Positions 1 through 7,100 of a DNA stretch of 64,000 bases are shown here, one piece after another. Numbering within the stretch: the stretch's first letter is position 1; each line of letters opens with the position of its first letter. Source of the DNA: an uncultured Flavobacteriaceae bacterium (GTDB lineage: Bacteria > Bacteroidota > Bacteroidia > Flavobacteriales > Flavobacteriaceae); assembly GCA_937929935.1 (NCBI GenBank), contig CALFUL010000008.1, forward strand, positions 1 to 64,000, read 5' to 3'. The notes under the pieces are model-generated. The model made no database searches, was not told the origin of the DNA, and saw only the letters and a program-made list of their open reading frames with translations. A program made the translations under genes and the position numbers.

Positions 1-70
1 GCTGCATCTCCCACACCGTCGGCAGACGTATGCAGCCTTCCTCACCGGGGAGCCGGGGTTGGCTGTCCAT
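1..70. other. GC-rich stretch at window edge
   Basis: The first 70 bases are clearly richer in G and C than everything that follows. They contain an inverted repeat (GCTGCAT at 1-7, ATGCAGC at 30-36) and a G/C-rich run around 40-58. No coding frame in the style of the neighbouring genes is visible. It could be the end of a structured RNA, of a mobile element, or a junction of foreign DNA. I could not assign it. Confidence 0.3.
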
Positions 71-129
71 CTTTTCTGAAAGAGGAGAAGAAATTGCTGC
101 AAAGATATTATGTACTAGTTAAAAAGATT

Positions 130-876
130 ATGAGCAACCTATACGGCGCTGAGCTTGCTAAAGTTTTTGATAAAATGTATCGGGGTTTCATTGACTACGG
201 CAAAGAATACCAATTCTATGCTTCAAAGGCAAAAATGTTCAATGTGAAGTCTATTTTAGAATTAGGATGCGGTTCAGGAAATCTAGCGCATTACTTCATT
301 GCTAATTTTGATGATTATTTAGGCATTGATCTAAGTACACATATGCTCGAATTGGCCTGTAAAAAAAATTCAGCTGAACATTTCAAAAAAGCTGACATGC
401 GTTCTTTTAGCTTGCAAAGCAAATATGAAATGGCATGTATCACAGGTAGATCTTCAAGCTACCTGCTTTCTAATACTGATTTAACTAAAACCTTTAATTG
501 TATTACTAAAGTATTAAAGCCCAAAGGTCATTTGGTTTTTGATTGTATTGATGCTGAAAAATTTGTTCCTTATGTCAAAAATAATCCAACGGTAATTCAT
601 TATTCAACAGTTGGGAATTTGAAATTTCACAGATCCACCCATTGGTATGTTGAAAATCAAAAAGAGAATCTTGTTAATTGGAAAGCTGATTACTTCAAAC
701 AAGAAGAATCAAAAGAAATAAAACTAGGGCAAGATCATGTCATCTTCAAAGCTTTCAAGCGCAAAAACATCGTTGACCTCCTTAATAAATCTGGATATGA
801 TACACTTTATATTGAAGACCGACCCTCTTACGCCTTTGATACATTTGTAATTCATGCTCAAAAGATGCAATATTAA
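130..876 (+). CDS. class I SAM-dependent methyltransferase
   Basis: The 248-residue product is a soluble methyltransferase of the class I Rossmann type. The SAM-binding motif I, LELGCGSGN, lies at about residues 43-51, and the acidic residue that usually binds the SAM ribose is in GIDLS near residue 67. The methyl acceptor cannot be read from the sequence. A TTG codon lies upstream at 94 in the same frame, but the ATG at 130 begins the conserved part (MSNLYG) and is preferred. It ends two bases before the convergent ferredoxin gene. No operon partner is evident. Confidence 0.75.
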   Translation: MSNLYGAELAKVFDKMYRGFIDYGKEYQFYASKAKMFNVKSILELGCGSGNLAHYFIANFDDYLGIDLSTHMLELACKKNSAEHFKKADMRSFSLQSKYEMACITGRSSSYLLSNTDLTKTFNCITKVLKPKGHLVFDCIDAEKFVPYVKNNPTVIHYSTVGNLKFHRSTHWYVENQKENLVNWKADYFKQEESKEIKLGQDHVIFKAFKRKNIVDLLNKSGYDTLYIEDRPSYAFDTFVIHAQKMQY

Positions 877-878
877 TT

Positions 879-1232
879 TTAATCTTCTGGGTGCATAAAT
901 GCTTGTTTACCTAAAAGTACTTCTTCAGTTTCAACCCGGTCATCATCAGGCACACAGCAATCTACAGGGCATACAGCAGCGCATTGAGGCTCTTCGTGAA
1001 AACCTTTACATTCTGTACACTTATCAGGCGATATATAATAAATTTCATCACTAATAGGCTCCTGAACAGCATCAGCATTGACTTGTTTGCCATCAGGCAA
1101 TACTACATCTCCTTTCAATGAAGTGCCATCACTGTAACGCCATTCATCAGCTCCTTCATAAATTGCCGTATTTGGGCATTCAGGCTCACAAGCTCCACAA
1201 TTGATGCACTCATCTGTTATTATTATTGCCAT
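879..1232 (-). CDS. 2[4Fe-4S] dicluster ferredoxin
   Basis: This 117-residue protein is a small cytoplasmic electron carrier with two iron-sulfur clusters. The first set of ligands is C9, C12, C15 and C19, the last followed by proline. The second set is C72, C75, C84 and C88, with the C-x2-C-x8-C-x3-C spacing of the Allochromatium-type ferredoxins, and further cysteines follow at 92-93. A long insert separates the two clusters, as in other Bacteroidota members. I chose the start beginning MAIIITDEC; an in-frame ATG 24 bases upstream would only add a non-conserved leader. It is transcribed towards the methyltransferase gene and away from the acyl-CoA reductase gene. Confidence 0.85.
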   Translation of the reverse strand: MAIIITDECINCGACEPECPNTAIYEGADEWRYSDGTSLKGDVVLPDGKQVNADAVQEPISDEIYYISPDKCTECKGFHEEPQCAAVCPVDCCVPDDDRVETEEVLLGKQAFMHPED

Positions 1233-1378
1233 AGTGTTGTTCTGAACTCGATTCAAAATCTAGATTTTACACTAGAAAATTTAAAAACAAGTATCTGTTT
1301 ATAATTCAAAAAAAATATTGACTCAATAGCCGTATTTTTACGCAAAAATAAAGCCAATTAACTCTTTTTACAAATATT

Positions 1379-2419
1379 ATGAACGGTCATAACAAAACTA
1401 TTATTGCTTTCGCAAAATTGGGCGACCTTTTAAGAGATTTTTGTCAATCATATAATACGCAAAATTCTTGGCATAATGCGCTTGATGAAGTAGTGACCAA
1501 ATCAGGGCATCATAATGGTTGGTTTACTAGGGATAATATTCTTTTTTCTTTAAAAGAATGGAGTACTCTTTTAAATAAGGATAAATTAAAAGCGTGGCTT
1601 TCTAATTATGAGTTACCTGAAAATTATCCTAAAACAGTAGCCATTATCATGGCGGGAAACATTCCGTTAGTTGGCTTTCATGATTTTTTATCGGTATTAA
1701 TTACCGGTAACAAAGTCTTGTGTAAACTGTCATCAAATGATAAAATAGTGCTTCCGTTTTTAGCCAAATATCTCATTGAATGTGAACCTGAATTAAAAAG
1801 TAAGATTGTTTTTACTGAAAATAAATTAGAAAATTTTGACGCTGTGATTGCCACAGGTAGTAATAATACTGCTCGCTACTTTGAACATTATTTTGGTAAG
1901 AAACCAAATATCATCCGTAGAAATAGAAACTCTGTAGCCATTTTAACTGGCAATGAGTCAACTGAGCAATTGGCAGGGTTAGGCGAAGATATATTCAGGT
2001 ATTACGGTCTTGGCTGCCGCAGTGTTTCAAAACTATTTGTTCCAGAAAAATATGATTTTGATGCCTTTTTTAAGGGTCTTTATAATTTCAATCCAATCAT
2101 CAACCAACATAAATATGCCAACAATTATGACTATAACAAGGCTGTTTATTTGATGAGTGAGTTTCAAATTTTAGAAAATGGCTTTTTAATGTTAAAAGAA
2201 GATGAAAACTACGCCTCACCAATTGCGTCAATATTTTATGAAACCTATAGTTCAATTGAAACCTTAAAAGAAAAAATAGCAGTTGACAAAGATAAAATTC
2301 AATGTATAGTCGCTCATGGTTTTAGTAATAATGAAGTGCCTTTTGGTACTACCCAGAAACCAGTTTTGAGTGATTTCGCTGACGGAATTGATACTGTTGA
2401 TTTCCTGTTAAAAACATAA
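1379..2419 (+). CDS. LuxC-like acyl-CoA reductase
   Basis: The 346-residue product resembles the LuxC/acyl-CoA reductase family, NADPH-dependent enzymes of the aldehyde dehydrogenase fold that reduce acyl-CoA or acyl-thioesters. The conserved segment MAGNIPLVGFHDF (about 91-103) and the likely catalytic cysteine C213 in YYGLGCRS are visible. In Flavobacteriaceae this gene commonly stands next to ferredoxin and serC, exactly as here, but the physiological substrate is not known to me. There is no signal peptide, so it should be cytoplasmic. The gene is divergent from the ferredoxin gene and 94 bp before serC. Confidence 0.75.
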   Translation: MNGHNKTIIAFAKLGDLLRDFCQSYNTQNSWHNALDEVVTKSGHHNGWFTRDNILFSLKEWSTLLNKDKLKAWLSNYELPENYPKTVAIIMAGNIPLVGFHDFLSVLITGNKVLCKLSSNDKIVLPFLAKYLIECEPELKSKIVFTENKLENFDAVIATGSNNTARYFEHYFGKKPNIIRRNRNSVAILTGNESTEQLAGLGEDIFRYYGLGCRSVSKLFVPEKYDFDAFFKGLYNFNPIINQHKYANNYDYNKAVYLMSEFQILENGFLMLKEDENYASPIASIFYETYSSIETLKEKIAVDKDKIQCIVAHGFSNNEVPFGTTQKPVLSDFADGIDTVDFLLKT

Positions 2420-2513
2420 CTTTTTTTCTTTTGAATGTATGGGTGTTTTCTTTAATAATTTCTGACCTTTAGCGTTCAATTTGATCAAAAAAATATTTTC
2501 TAATTATATCCTT

Positions 2514-3578
2514 ATGAAAAAACATAATTTTAGCGCCGGACCCTGTATTTTACCGCAAGAAGTTTTAGCACAAGCATCTGAAGCTGTTAAAGATTTTAAT
2601 GGTTCAGGGTTATCTTTAATTGAAATTTCACACCGCAGTAAAGACTTTGTTGAAGTGATGGAAAAAGCACGTTCATTAGTCTTAGAGCTATTAGGTTTAG
2701 AAGGAAAAGGATATCAAGCGCTCTTTTTACAAGGTGGTGCGAGTATGGAGTTTTTAATGATTGCTTACAATCTTTTAGAAACCAAAGCAGGATATGTGAA
2801 TACGGGTACATGGAGTGATAAAGCAATTAAGGAGGCTAAACTCTTTGGAGAAGTGGTCGAAGTGGCATCTTCTAAAGCAGAAAAATTCAATTTTGTACCC
2901 CAAGGATACGGCATACCTGACGGATTAGATTATTTACACATTACCTCAAACAATACCATTTTTGGTACGCAGACAAAGAATTTTCCTAAATCATATACCA
3001 ACTTGATTTGTGATATGAGTTCTGATATTTTTTCACGTCAGCTAGATTTTTCGCAATTTGATTTAATCTATGCCGGAGCGCAAAAAAATATGGGTCCGGC
3101 AGGTACTACACTTGTTGTGATAAAAGAAGATATTTTGGGTAAAGTCTCAAGACAAATTCCTTCAATGCTTGACTATAAAGTTCATATTGGAAAAGACAGT
3201 ATGTTCAACACCCCTTCGGTTTTCGCCGTGTATGTGTCGATGCTCACTTTAGATTGGTTAAAAAATATGGGAGGTATTGATGCCATTGAAAAAATAAATG
3301 AAAAAAAAGCGCAACTTTTATACTCTGAAATTGACTTAAGCCCTGTTTTTGAAGGCTATGCAAGAAAAGATGATCGCTCTTTAATGAATGCAACTTTTAG
3401 CTTAACTGAAGATAAATTAAAAGGCACTTTTGAAAAGATGCTTCAAGAAGCTGGTATCAACGGTCTCAATGGTCATCGATCAGTGGGTGGTTATAGAGCT
3501 TCAATGTACAATGCACTTTCTCTAGAAAGTGTTGGCGTTTTAGTTGATGTCATGAGTGAAATGGAAAGAAAAGCTTAG
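2514..3578 (+). CDS. serC: phosphoserine aminotransferase
   Basis: SerC converts 3-phosphohydroxypyruvate and glutamate to O-phosphoserine and 2-oxoglutarate in serine synthesis; it also serves pyridoxal phosphate synthesis in some bacteria. The 354-residue protein starts with the family signature NFSAGPCILP and has the PLP-binding lysine K191 in the motif AGAQKNMGPAG. The ATG at 2514 is chosen over an upstream TTG at 2481 because the family begins just before NFSAGP. A serA-like dehydrogenase gene follows 370 bp downstream, so the two successive steps of the serine pathway are encoded together, interrupted by a dead gene. Confidence 0.95.
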   Translation: MKKHNFSAGPCILPQEVLAQASEAVKDFNGSGLSLIEISHRSKDFVEVMEKARSLVLELLGLEGKGYQALFLQGGASMEFLMIAYNLLETKAGYVNTGTWSDKAIKEAKLFGEVVEVASSKAEKFNFVPQGYGIPDGLDYLHITSNNTIFGTQTKNFPKSYTNLICDMSSDIFSRQLDFSQFDLIYAGAQKNMGPAGTTLVVIKEDILGKVSRQIPSMLDYKVHIGKDSMFNTPSVFAVYVSMLTLDWLKNMGGIDAIEKINEKKAQLLYSEIDLSPVFEGYARKDDRSLMNATFSLTEDKLKGTFEKMLQEAGINGLNGHRSVGGYRASMYNALSLESVGVLVDVMSEMERKA

Positions 3579-3626
3579 ACAATTATAAATTTTAAGTGCT
3601 AAGTTTTAAATTAAATATATAACTTC

Positions 3627-3860
3627 TTGATTGAGGAAAAAAGCTTTCAATTTGCCCTTAAATCTATCACTTTAGTGAAACAATTACGTGAACACAGGGG
3701 GTACGTTTTTGCTGATCAATAGCTACGATCAGCAACAAGTATTGGAGCGAATGTTTCTGAAGCTGGGGCTGGTCAATCAAAAAGAGATTTCATAGCAAAA
3801 ATGGCAATTGCTTCAAAAGAAGCTAGAGAAACAAGATATTGGTTAAGATTAATAAAATAA
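3627..3860 (+). pseudogene. broken four-helix-bundle (23S rRNA IVS-type) gene
   Basis: One continuous frame from 3627 (TTG) to the stop at 3858-3860 translates into the core of the Bacteroidota four-helix-bundle protein family (IVS/S23 type). Recognisable pieces are EEKSFQFALKS, the segment RSATSIGANVSEAGAGQSK and the helix KEARETRYWLRL. The frame is interrupted by a TAG codon at 3720-3722. At that place homologues, as I remember them, have a leucine (Q-L-L-R-S), so a single TTG-to-TAG change would explain it. The reading also ends soon after WLRLIK, earlier than the usual 115-125 residues. The gene is therefore dead or truncated. Short direct repeats lie around it. Confidence 0.75.
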
Positions 3861-3894
3861 GGAAAGGTAATTAATACTGATTTAGGTTATTACT

Positions 3895-3948
3895 GAACAT
3901 TTTAAACTCAACACTTACAATCGAACATTTAAAACTTAACACTTACAA
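3895..3948. repeat. 26-bp imperfect direct repeat before serA-like gene
   Basis: Two imperfect copies (3895-3920 and 3923-3948) both end in AACACTTACAA. The second copy abuts the ATG at 3949, so it occupies the leader and ribosome-binding region of the serA-like gene. A related word (TTTTAAGTGCTAAG) occurs at 3594-3607 on the other side of the pseudogene. Confidence 0.7.
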
Positions 3949-4899
3949 ATGAAGATTTTAGCAAACGATGGTGTCTCACAATCTGGAATATCAGTTTTAG
4001 AAAAAGCAGGATATGAAGTTTTAACTACTACAGTAGCCCAAGAGCAACTTGTGCAATTTATTAATGAAAATGAAATCATTGCCCTCTTGGTTAGAAGTGC
4101 TACAAAGGTTCGAAAAGACATTATCGATAATTGCCCGAGTCTTAAACTTATAGGTCGTGGTGGCGTTGGAATGGACAATATAGATGTTGCCTACGCTAAA
4201 GAAAAAGGGTTACATGTCATCAACACCCCTGCCGCTTCATCAGGATCAGTAGCTGAGTTGGTATTCGCTCATTTATTTGGTTGTGTACGGTATTTGTATG
4301 ACGCAAACCGCAATATGCCATTAGACGGTGATAGCAAGTTCAAAGCGTTGAAAAAAGCGTATGCTAAAGGCACTGAATTACGTGGAAAAACCTTAGGTAT
4401 TATTGGATTTGGAAGAATTGGCCAAGCGACTGCTAGAATTGCGTTGGGTGTTGGTATGAAAGTTATCTATTCAGACCCTTATATGCCTGCCGTTTCATTA
4501 GATATTCCTTTTTTTGATGGCCAAACTATCTCTTTTGATTTTAAAAGTATTTCAAAAGAAGAAGTATTGCAGCAAGCTGATTTTGTGACCGTTCATGTAC
4601 CTGCACAAAAAGAATACGTTATCGGAAAAGCAGAAATTGCACTCATGAAAGAAGGTGCCGGAATTGTAAATGCAGCAAGAGGTGGTGTCATTGATGAAGT
4701 CGCATTGGTAGAAGCTCTAGATAGTAATAAACTATCATTTGCTGGTCTAGATGTGTATGAATCTGAACCTAAGCCTGAGATAAAAATTCTCATGAATCCT
4801 AATATTTCACTTACGCCACATATTGGTGCAGCCACTAATGAGGCGCAAGATAGAATTGGCACAGAACTTGCTACACAAATAATAGAATTGTTGAAATAA
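3949..4899 (+). CDS. serA: D-3-phosphoglycerate dehydrogenase (short form)
   Basis: This NAD-dependent D-2-hydroxyacid dehydrogenase probably oxidises 3-phosphoglycerate to 3-phosphohydroxypyruvate, the substrate of SerC encoded just upstream. The 316-residue protein has RGGVGMDNID (70-79), the NAD-binding loop GFGRIGQA (153-160), the catalytic arginine R244 in NAARGG and the catalytic histidine H291 in TPHIGA. It lacks the C-terminal ACT or ASB regulatory domains of long SerA forms, so serine feedback control is not expected by that route. The symbol is inferred from context as much as from sequence, because other 2-hydroxyacid dehydrogenases share these motifs. Confidence 0.8.
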   Translation: MKILANDGVSQSGISVLEKAGYEVLTTTVAQEQLVQFINENEIIALLVRSATKVRKDIIDNCPSLKLIGRGGVGMDNIDVAYAKEKGLHVINTPAASSGSVAELVFAHLFGCVRYLYDANRNMPLDGDSKFKALKKAYAKGTELRGKTLGIIGFGRIGQATARIALGVGMKVIYSDPYMPAVSLDIPFFDGQTISFDFKSISKEEVLQQADFVTVHVPAQKEYVIGKAEIALMKEGAGIVNAARGGVIDEVALVEALDSNKLSFAGLDVYESEPKPEIKILMNPNISLTPHIGAATNEAQDRIGTELATQIIELLK

Positions 4900-4973
4900 T
4901 TTCAGCACGTGCAATGAGCAGTATTTGACTCTTTTTTGTACATTACAAATCAATTTTAAAACACTATTTAAAA

Positions 4974-5603
4974 ATGTCAGGATTATTAGATTTATTAAAC
5001 AGCCCAATCGGCAAACAACTAATTAGCGGTGTAGCAGGTCAAACTGGTCAAGCTGAAAACAAAACAGGAGACGTTTTGAGCATGGCAATGCCTTTAATTT
5101 TAGGTGCTATGAAAAAAAATGTTTCAACACCTCAAGGAGCTCAAGGTCTTATGAGCGCTTTATCAGGAAAACATGATGGCGGAATTTTAGATAATCTAAG
5201 TGGTTTATTTGGTGGTGGCGTTGATGAAGCCGTTACTAATGATGGTGCAGGTATCTTAGGACACTTATTTGGTGGCAATCAACAAAACGTTGAAAATGCA
5301 CTAAGTCAAAAATCAGGTGTAGATTCTGGTTCTATAGCAAATATACTTAAGATTGCTGCTCCTATTGTTATGGGCTTTATAGGAAAACAGACAAGACAAA
5401 ATAATGTACAAGATGCTAGCGGAATGAATAATCTTTTAGGTGGTTTATTAGGAGGACAGCCTAAGCAAAATCAAAGTTTAATTACAACACTACTAGATGC
5501 TGACGGCGACGGAAGTATTTTAGATGATGTAGCCGGAATGGTTATGGGTGGTGGTAAAAAAGGAGGCCTAGGTGGACTTCTTGGTGGTTTGTTCGGAAAA
5601 TAA
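4974..5603 (+). CDS. DUF937 domain protein
   Basis: The 209-residue product is rich in glycine, leucine and asparagine and carries repeats of the type GLxGGLLGG. It resembles the DUF937 family, whose function is unknown. No signal peptide or membrane segment is convincing. The segment DADGDGSILDDV near the C-terminus looks like a calcium-binding dockerin/EF-hand loop. The gene has its own leader after serA and is followed by a strong terminator, so it is probably monocistronic. Confidence 0.7.
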   Translation: MSGLLDLLNSPIGKQLISGVAGQTGQAENKTGDVLSMAMPLILGAMKKNVSTPQGAQGLMSALSGKHDGGILDNLSGLFGGGVDEAVTNDGAGILGHLFGGNQQNVENALSQKSGVDSGSIANILKIAAPIVMGFIGKQTRQNNVQDASGMNNLLGGLLGGQPKQNQSLITTLLDADGDGSILDDVAGMVMGGGKKGGLGGLLGGLFGK

Positions 5604-5623
5604 GAACTACACAATAGTATTAC

Positions 5624-5657
5624 AAAGCCATCCGCCATCTGGCGCATGGCTTTTTTT
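5624..5657 (+). terminator. Rho-independent terminator after DUF937 gene
   Basis: The stem AAAGCCAT-C-CGCC pairs with GGCG-C-ATGGCTTT around a 4-base loop (ATCT), with one C-C mismatch, and runs into a tract of seven T residues. It lies 20 bp after the stop codon. Confidence 0.9.
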
Positions 5658-5670
5658 GTACCTTAAGGCT

Positions 5671-6132
5671 ATGAAAAGAAATATTTTAATTGCAATTGCA
5701 TTACTGAGTATTACCATAATCATAAGTTGTGGTGCAAAAAAAGAGGTTTCTGCTCCTTTAGAAATCTCCGATGCTGAAAAAGAAGCTTTTCAGCAAGTTG
5801 AAGGCGATACCATTGAAATTAGCAGCAATAAAACAGAATATGACATCATTATAATTGAACCTGGTTTCAATAGTTGGTTTAGATCACTAGCAAAACCTGA
5901 AGGGTACTACTCGCAATCTTATTTTGAAACTAGAAATTTAATTTATGTAACGAATTGGAATCAAAGAGTATTAGAACCAAATAATTATGACCCTATGCTG
6001 TATGAAATGCAAATCAACTACAATCAGCATATTGACTACGGCTATGAGGTGAACTATAAACTATACTACTACTTTATTTATTTTCAGAGAAAATATCGTC
6101 AAAGATTAGGTCCGTTTGTTCCTCGAATTTGA
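5671..6132 (+). CDS. DUF6146-like lipoprotein
   Basis: This 153-residue protein has a lipoprotein signal peptide ending in a lipobox (IISC, cysteine near residue 21), so it should be anchored in the envelope. The mature part is rich in aromatic residues (FNSWFRS, YYSQSYFETRN, DYGYEVNYKLYYYF) and matches my recollection of the flavobacterial DUF6146 family, which has no known function. The ATG at 5671 is chosen because it begins the signal peptide; the longer open frame upstream runs through the terminator. The next gene begins 36 bp downstream. Confidence 0.7.
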   Translation: MKRNILIAIALLSITIIISCGAKKEVSAPLEISDAEKEAFQQVEGDTIEISSNKTEYDIIIIEPGFNSWFRSLAKPEGYYSQSYFETRNLIYVTNWNQRVLEPNNYDPMLYEMQINYNQHIDYGYEVNYKLYYYFIYFQRKYRQRLGPFVPRI

Positions 6133-6168
6133 AACCCTGCGTTATATTTGCAATAAGAAAACATTCGC

Positions 6169-6672
6169 ATGCAGAAGTTCAAAAACCGCTGGCAAATTAC
6201 TCGAAATTGGCAATTACTTTTTCCCCTTTTAGGCCTTATAGGGCTTGTATTTAGTGCGTACCGATTGGTAAATTTATTGATTGTAGATAGTTCTATTTTT
6301 CTACTTATTTCGGTTACTTTATTTCTTTCCTTTTTACTTTTGAAACTAACCTTGTTGATTTTTAAAAAATTAGAGAATAAATGGATCGTTAACCAGCGTT
6401 GGGAGATTATTCGAATTTTTATTGTTTTTGCAATAACGGGTAGCTCAAGCGTTTTTATAGGCAGACCCATTATCGCACTTTTAGGAATTACAAAAGAAAA
6501 CCTACACCCTTTTTTGTACTACACCCTTTTTATAGTGATTAGTTTAATATTCTATCAAATTCTTTTAGTTGCTTTCGGATGGCTTTTTGGTCAATTTCAG
6601 TTTTTCTGGAATTTTGAAAAAAAGATGCTAAGCAGATTTGGACTAGGATTTCTATTCAAAAAAGACCATTAA
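6169..6672 (+). CDS. DUF6787-like inner-membrane protein
   Basis: The 167-residue product has four hydrophobic segments (about residues 18-38, 43-64, 84-105 and 120-143) and charged ends, as expected for an inner-membrane protein. The stretch WEIIRIFIVFAITGSS followed by FIGRPI is the recognisable signature of the flavobacterial DUF6787 family. Its function is unknown. It probably shares a transcript with the preceding lipoprotein gene. Confidence 0.65.
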   Translation: MQKFKNRWQITRNWQLLFPLLGLIGLVFSAYRLVNLLIVDSSIFLLISVTLFLSFLLLKLTLLIFKKLENKWIVNQRWEIIRIFIVFAITGSSSVFIGRPIIALLGITKENLHPFLYYTLFIVISLIFYQILLVAFGWLFGQFQFFWNFEKKMLSRFGLGFLFKKDH

Positions 6673-6705
6673 GGTTTCTTTAACAAGTATTTCTTAAACT
6701 TTCTG

Positions 6706-6713
6706 TACTTTAG
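6706..6713 (+). promoter_or_regulatory. possible flavobacterial -7 element
   Basis: TACTTTAG fits the Bacteroidota -7 consensus TAnnTTTG in all but one position and lies directly before the ATG at 6721. The leader would be only a few bases long, and no well-spaced TTG -33 element stands out, so this is tentative. Confidence 0.35.
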
Positions 6714-6720
6714 CGAAGTA

Positions 6721-7023
6721 ATGGAAAGAAAAACCAAATATATTATTCCCATTTTGTTTTTCGCCTTGATGCTTTTCAAGGTTTCATCATTTCATGTGTA
6801 TACCCATCATGATACTACAACTGACCAAGTTGAAAATTGTAAAATTTGTGATGTAGCCATTGAAAATCAAGATGTTGAATTTCAACTAACTTCTTTGGTT
6901 TCAATACCTAATCAGCAAAATTTTGAGTTAGTTGAAATTAAAATTACAACCTTAAATCAGGTTGACACTTCATTAGATTTACACTTCAGGCTTTTTGGCA
7001 GGCCACCACCTTCGGTACTATAA
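6721..7023 (+). CDS. small exported His-rich protein before TonB receptor
   Basis: This 100-residue protein has an N-terminal hydrophobic segment (residues 9-22) and then the histidine-rich stretch FHVYTHHD and a CxxC pair (CKIC near residues 40-43). These residues could bind a metal ion such as zinc or copper, which is an inference. It is followed 77 bp later by the TonB receptor gene and then a lipoprotein gene, so the three may form a metal-uptake set. I do not recognise a named family. Confidence 0.55.
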   Translation: MERKTKYIIPILFFALMLFKVSSFHVYTHHDTTTDQVENCKICDVAIENQDVEFQLTSLVSIPNQQNFELVEIKITTLNQVDTSLDLHFRLFGRPPPSVL

Positions 7024-7100
7024 GTACCACAGACATCCATATCTAGTTAAGATTGGTTAATAACCTAGACCAATTAAATCACCAAGTGTAATCATTTCTA

